A DNA stretch of 10,477 nt from Planctomycetota bacterium (GTDB lineage: Bacteria; Planctomycetota; SZUA-567), in the NCBI GenBank assembly GCA_031270145.1, contig JAISYD010000274.1, forward strand, positions 1 to 10,477. The letters are read 5' to 3'. A model generated the notes under the pieces. It was not told the origin of the DNA and searched no databases. It saw nothing but the letters and a program-made list of their open reading frames with translations. This document shows positions 7,275 to 10,477 of the stretch, one piece after another (the first letter of the stretch is position 1; every line of letters starts with the position of its first letter). Position numbers and translations under genes: made by a program.

Positions 7275-7281
7275 GAGGAGG
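7275..7281 (+). promoter_or_regulatory. Ribosome binding site deciding the GTG start of xerD
   Basis: GAGGAGG ends five bases before GTG 7287. No in-frame ATG lies upstream in a useful position, and the protein begins with the expected Xer N-terminal arm shortly after this GTG, so the non-ATG start is favoured. Confidence 0.7.
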
Positions 7282-7286
7282 AAGGC

Positions 7287-8201
7287 GTGAAAAAGTCCTA
7301 TCCCGATTTGCCGGAATCGGCTTTCACCGGGCCGGCCGCCCTATACCTGAATTTCGTCCGGGTGGAATGCGGCCTGGCGGAGAACTCCATTGAATCGTAC
7401 GAGCGCGACATCCGCAGCTTCGTCGACTATCTGGGGCCCGACCGCTCGGTCCAGTCCGTGACCGGCGCCGACGTGTCTGGCTACATCGAATGGCTGGCCA
7501 GGCGGGGCCTGTGCCCCAAGTCCCGGGCCAGGATGTTCGTGGCGCTGCGCTGCTTCTTCCGCTTCTGCCGCATCGAGGATTTAATCCCCAACGATCCGAG
7601 CCAATACACCGATTGCCCCAAGGTATGGGCCCACCTCCCCTACGATCTGTCCCCCCGCGAGGTGGAGCGGCTGATGTGCGCCGAGCTTGGCCGGGACGCC
7701 CAATCCATCCGCAACCGCGCCATCCTCGAGGTGTTTTACGCCACCGGGGCCAGGGTGAGCGAGGTCTGCAACCTGGAGCGGGTCGACATCGATCTGGACG
7801 AGCGCACCATCCGCCTGTTCGGCAAGGGCCTGAAACAGCGCATGACCCCCATGGGGCTGGCCGCGGCGGAGGCGCTGGATCGCTACCTTTGCCTGCGGGG
7901 CGGACGCTTCGGCCGATCCGCCGCCGGCAAGCTGTTCCTGTCGAGGAACAGCCAGGGCCTGGTGCGGGAAAGCGTGTTCCGGATAGTGAAGACGGCGGCG
8001 CTCAAGGCCGGGCTGATCCGAAACGTTTATCCGCACCTGCTGCGGCATTCCTTCGCCACCCACATGCTGGAGGGCGGGGCCAACCTCCGGGCGGTGCAAA
8101 TGCTCCTCGGCCACGCCCGGCTGGAGACCACGGAAATATACACCCACGTCCACCGCCCGCACCTGGTGGAGGCGTTCGCCAATTTCCATCCCCGGGCCTG
8201 A
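7287..8201 (+). CDS. xerD: Tyrosine recombinase, XerD type
   Basis: Xer recombinases resolve chromosome dimers at dif together with FtsK. This 304-residue protein (E. coli XerD has 298) has the N-terminal SAM-like DNA-binding domain (about 15-105, with YLNFVRVECGLAENSIESY) and the C-terminal catalytic domain. All six catalytic residues are visible: Arg156 in TGARVSEV, Lys180 in GKGLKQ, His250 and Arg253 in HLLRHSFATHML, His276 in LLGHARLETT and the nucleophile Tyr285 in IYTHV. The C-terminus ends in HPRA, as in E. coli XerD, which favours XerD over XerC; no accessory integrase domain is present. The start is GTG with GAGGAGG upstream. It lies just beyond the hyd terminator and 44 bases before coaD. 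A housekeeping recombinase is more likely than a mobile-element integrase, since no attachment-site repeats or element genes are seen. Confidence 0.92.
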   Translation: MKKSYPDLPESAFTGPAALYLNFVRVECGLAENSIESYERDIRSFVDYLGPDRSVQSVTGADVSGYIEWLARRGLCPKSRARMFVALRCFFRFCRIEDLIPNDPSQYTDCPKVWAHLPYDLSPREVERLMCAELGRDAQSIRNRAILEVFYATGARVSEVCNLERVDIDLDERTIRLFGKGLKQRMTPMGLAAAEALDRYLCLRGGRFGRSAAGKLFLSRNSQGLVRESVFRIVKTAALKAGLIRNVYPHLLRHSFATHMLEGGANLRAVQMLLGHARLETTEIYTHVHRPHLVEAFANFHPRA

Positions 8202-8245
8202 AGCCCGGCGCCCGACGGCGGAGAGGCGAAAAAAGGAGTCCCGAT

Positions 8246-8830
8246 ATGGCGCGCAAGCGCGTGGCGGTTTTCCCCGGCAGCTACGACCCCATCACCATGG
8301 GGCACATGGACATCATCGAGCGCGGGGCCGAACTCTTCGACGAACTGGTGGTGGCGGTGTCGGACAACCCGGCCAAGAAACCGCTCCTCCCCATGGAAGA
8401 GCGCCTGGGGCTGATCCGGGAATTGACGCGGGGCATGCCCCATGTGCGGGCCGAGATGTTCGCCGGCATGACGGTGGATTTCGCCAAGCGCATCGGCGCC
8501 GGGGCGATCCTCCGCGGCATCCGCACCTTCGCCGATTTCGAATACGAATTCCAGCTCGCCCTGGCCAACCGGAGCATCGGCGGAGTGGAGACGGTGTTCA
8601 TCATGTCCTCGGCCGAGCGCTCCTTCATCCGCTCCACCCTGATCAAGGAGGCGGCGGCCCTGGGCGGCGACGTGTCGCGCTTCGTTCCGCCGCCGGTGGC
8701 GGAAACGCTTGGCCGCATCTTCGCCAAGCGGGGGAGGATATCGGCCAGGGGCTTTGTCGGGCTCGGCGGCGGGGAAACGCCCGACATCGGCCGGGACGGC
8801 TCCGGCCTGCGCGGCGAGGCCATAGAATGA
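8246..8830 (+). CDS. coaD: Phosphopantetheine adenylyltransferase
   Basis: CoaD transfers AMP from ATP to 4'-phosphopantetheine, the penultimate step of coenzyme A synthesis. The nucleotidyltransferase signature FPGSYDPITMGH (residues 9-20, with the TxGH His20), Lys45 in KKPLLP, the RGIRTFADFEYEFQLALANR segment (90-109) and IKEAAALGGDVSRFVP (133-148) identify it. Two features are unusual. The family is typically about 160 residues, but this protein has 194, with a Gly-rich tail from about residue 165. The ATP-phosphate-binding ISSS stretch of the family reads IRST here (128-131). ATG 8246 has AAAGGAG with a seven-base spacer. The stop codon TGA overlaps an ATG at 8827 that opens a 16-codon frame leading to the next gene. 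Confidence 0.95.
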   Translation: MARKRVAVFPGSYDPITMGHMDIIERGAELFDELVVAVSDNPAKKPLLPMEERLGLIRELTRGMPHVRAEMFAGMTVDFAKRIGAGAILRGIRTFADFEYEFQLALANRSIGGVETVFIMSSAERSFIRSTLIKEAAALGGDVSRFVPPPVAETLGRIFAKRGRISARGFVGLGGGETPDIGRDGSGLRGEAIE

Positions 8831-8873
8831 GCGAAGGCGGAAAGCCGGAAGGCGCCCGGCTCCGGCGGGCGGC

Positions 8874-10193
8874 ATGAAAAAGAGGCTGCTTGGGGAGTTC
8901 CAGCGGAAAGCAAGCTCCCGGCAAGCCTTGATCGGGGTGGTCGGCATCGGCTACGCCGGCTTGCCGCTGTGCGCCAATTTTTCGCGGGCGGGCTTCCGGG
9001 TGATCGGCTTCGATCCGGACGCCGGCAAACGCGCGGCCTTCAACGCCGGCCGGGCCTACATCAAAAACGTCCCGCCGGAGGACATGCGGCTGATCCGCGA
9101 GAGGGGCGGCCGGGCCGTCGGGAAGGCGGCGGAACTGGCCGAGGCCGACGCCATCCTGGTCTGCGTACCGACTCCCCTGACCCGGCAACGCGAACCCGAT
9201 CTCGGCCATGTCGCCGCCGCCGCCGAGACGCTGGCCGGGATCATCCGGCCCGGGCAATTGATCAGCCTCGAATCCACCACCTATCCCGGCACCAGCCGCG
9301 AGGAGTTCCTGCCCCGGCTGGAAAAAGGCGGGCTCCGGGGCGGGATCGACTTCGGCCTCGCCTATTCTCCCGAGCGCGAGGATCCCGGCGGCCATTCGGC
9401 GCGGGACATTCCCAAGGTCATGGGCGGCCTTACCCGGGATTGCCTGAGGATGGCGCAAAGCCTCTACGCCGCGGTCAGCCCCGCCGTCGTCCCGGTGTCG
9501 TCGCTGGAAACGGCGGAGGCGAGCAAGCTCCTGGAGAACATTTTCCGCTGCGTGAACATCGCCATGGTGAACGAGATGAAGCGGATTTTCACCCGCATGG
9601 GCATCGACATCTGGGAGGCGATAGAAGCGGCCAAGAGCAAACCCTTCGGATTCATGCCCTTCTACCCCGGCCCCGGCCTGGGCGGGCATTGCATCCCGAT
9701 CGACCCGTTTTACCTGACCTGGAAGGCACGCGAGTTCAAATGCCCCACCCGTTTCATCGAACTGGCGGGGGAAATCAATTCGGAGATGCCGGAATACGTG
9801 GCGGCGCGGACGGCGGAGGGGCTGAACCGCTTCCGCAAAAGCATCGGCGGCAGCCGGGTGCTGCTGCTGGGCCTGGCCTACAAGAAGGATGTGGACGACA
9901 TCCGGGAAAGCCCCAGCCTGCGGCTGATCGAATTGTTTTCCCGGCAGGGGGCGAGGGTGGATTACCACGATCCGTACGTCCCGACCGCGCCCCGGATCGG
10001 GAAGCGCCGATTTTCCCCCGTTTCGATCCCCCTGACCGCCGGCCGGCTGAAAAAATACGACGCCGTGGTGATCGCCACGGATCATTCTGGCGTCGATTAC
10101 GGGTTGGTGGGCAGGAACAGCCGGCTGATAATCGACGCCAGAAACGCCATGGCCGGCGTACGCGCGGGAAAGGGCCTGGTGATCAAGGCCTAA
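8874..10193 (+). CDS. wbpA: Nucleotide-sugar dehydrogenase, UDP-GlcNAc 6-dehydrogenase (WbpA/TviB) type
   Basis: The family oxidises C6 of a UDP-hexose or UDP-N-acetylhexosamine to the uronic acid with two NAD+, feeding capsule, O-antigen or exopolysaccharide synthesis. The 439 residues contain an N-terminal Rossmann domain with GVVGIGYAGLPL (21-32), VCVPTPL (96-102) and ESTTYPGT (133-140). AYSPEREDPG (163-172) is typical of the WbpA-like branch. The catalytic loop PGPGLGGHCIPIDPFY has Cys273. The C-terminal UDP-binding domain has LGLAYKKDVDDIRESPSLRL (332-351) and YHDPYVP. ATG 8874 lacks a Shine-Dalgarno sequence; its ATGA overlaps the stop of a 16-codon frame beginning at the coaD stop, so translation may be coupled. 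The start is supported by alignment of the N-terminus to the family pattern, just ahead of the Rossmann motif. UDP-ManNAc or UDP-glucose dehydrogenase activity is possible. No glycosyltransferases are in view. Confidence 0.9.
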   Translation: MKKRLLGEFQRKASSRQALIGVVGIGYAGLPLCANFSRAGFRVIGFDPDAGKRAAFNAGRAYIKNVPPEDMRLIRERGGRAVGKAAELAEADAILVCVPTPLTRQREPDLGHVAAAAETLAGIIRPGQLISLESTTYPGTSREEFLPRLEKGGLRGGIDFGLAYSPEREDPGGHSARDIPKVMGGLTRDCLRMAQSLYAAVSPAVVPVSSLETAEASKLLENIFRCVNIAMVNEMKRIFTRMGIDIWEAIEAAKSKPFGFMPFYPGPGLGGHCIPIDPFYLTWKAREFKCPTRFIELAGEINSEMPEYVAARTAEGLNRFRKSIGGSRVLLLGLAYKKDVDDIRESPSLRLIELFSRQGARVDYHDPYVPTAPRIGKRRFSPVSIPLTAGRLKKYDAVVIATDHSGVDYGLVGRNSRLIIDARNAMAGVRAGKGLVIKA

Positions 10194-10218
10194 ACCGGCC
10201 CGGAGGCAAACGGGGGCG

Positions 10219-10240
10219 AAAAAACGCCGGCCGCCCCGGC
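10219..10240 (-). terminator. Possible intrinsic terminator for the minus-strand gene at 10310
   Basis: On the minus strand, GCCGG (10236-10240) can pair with CCGGC (10226-10230) around a five-base loop, followed by one G and six T (10224-10219). The stem is short but GC-only and the U-run is good. It lies about 70 bases past the stop of the minus-strand gene. No U-run-bearing hairpin is seen for the plus-strand dehydrogenase. Confidence 0.45.
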
Positions 10241-10309
10241 CCTCGCCCAAGCCGCCTAGTTCCGGCATTTTCGCGTCAGGGCGCCGCCAGCCGCCGCGCC
10301 TCGGCCGCC

Positions 10310-10477
10310 TTAGGCCAATTCCCCCTTGAACTCGTCAAGGGATTTGCAGATGGCCGCCACCGTGAACAAGGAATCAAGATAGATCAGATCCCTGTAACCC
10401 GCCACCTTGTCCCGCGTCTCCTCCGGGAGAAGGCCGAAGCGCAGGGTCAGCAGTTTTATGATGTCTTCCGCCCTGCC
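10310..10477 (-). CDS. C-terminal fragment resembling Rpn/PD-(D/E)XK transposase-nuclease or DUF4351 tail
   Basis: The last 55 codons of a minus-strand gene are present, ending with TAA at 10312-10310; the 5' part lies outside the window. The segment AEDIIKLLTLRFGLLPEE followed by LIYLDSLFTVAAICKSLDEF is helical. It has the pattern seen at the C-terminus of many Rpn-family recombination-promoting nucleases and DUF4351 proteins: a lone helix ending in LRFG, then LPEE, then a helical pair closing in SLDEF. No catalytic domain is in view, so this assignment rests on the tail alone. The gene is convergent with the dehydrogenase. It could be another protein with a similar helical tail. Confidence 0.45.
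   Translation of the reverse strand, partial: GRAEDIIKLLTLRFGLLPEETRDKVAGYRDLIYLDSLFTVAAICKSLDEFKGELA

Noticed and set aside
7287..8201. Phage or integrative-element integrase
   Set aside because: The length, domain content and HPRA C-terminus fit housekeeping XerD, and no attachment-site duplications, tRNA target or element genes are present.
1..10477. CRISPR array, tRNA or rRNA genes
   Set aside because: No regularly spaced direct repeats, tRNA-like cloverleaf with CCA-type end, or rRNA-like conserved segments were seen on either strand.

Overview
The window comes from a GC-rich bacterium, strongly GC-biased at third codon positions. It carries RNase Y and a three-gene NAD(H)-linked [FeFe]-hydrogenase, which together point to an anaerobic, fermentative or syntrophic lifestyle. 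No rRNA or other phylogenetic marker is present, so I cannot place it in a phylum. RNase Y argues against an enterobacterial type of organism.

Layout. Minus strand 1-1452: 5' part of rny (RNase Y), whose last ~35 codons lie outside the window. 1453-2126: a ~670-base region without a convincing gene. It contains a back-to-back promoter pair: a perfect TTGACA with a weaker -10 facing rny, and TTGAAA with a perfect TATAAT facing right. It also contains a long GC-rich hairpin inside the would-be rny leader. Plus strand 2127-7137: an RlmJ-like methyltransferase-fold protein, then hydC, hydB and hydA, closed by a textbook intrinsic terminator at 7175-7207. Plus strand 7287-10193: xerD-type tyrosine recombinase, coaD (phosphopantetheine adenylyltransferase) and a WbpA-type UDP-sugar dehydrogenase, separated by gaps of about 44 bases. 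Minus strand 10310-10477: the C-terminal end of a further gene, with a weak terminator in the convergent gap.

How the genes work together. HydC (NuoE-like), HydB (NuoF-like, FMN/NADH) and HydA (catalytic H-cluster) form a cytoplasmic hydrogenase that exchanges electrons between NAD(H), hydrogen and possibly ferredoxin. HydB ends right after its NuoF-type 4Fe-4S site and lacks the C-terminal ferredoxin-like domain of well-studied electron-bifurcating HydB proteins. HydA also lacks a C-terminal 2Fe-2S domain. Whether this complex bifurcates or is a simpler NADH-dependent enzyme is the most interesting functional question here. The other genes are mostly housekeeping: RNA decay, chromosome dimer resolution, CoA synthesis and surface polysaccharide precursor synthesis. 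I see no prophage, CRISPR array, insertion sequence or defence system.
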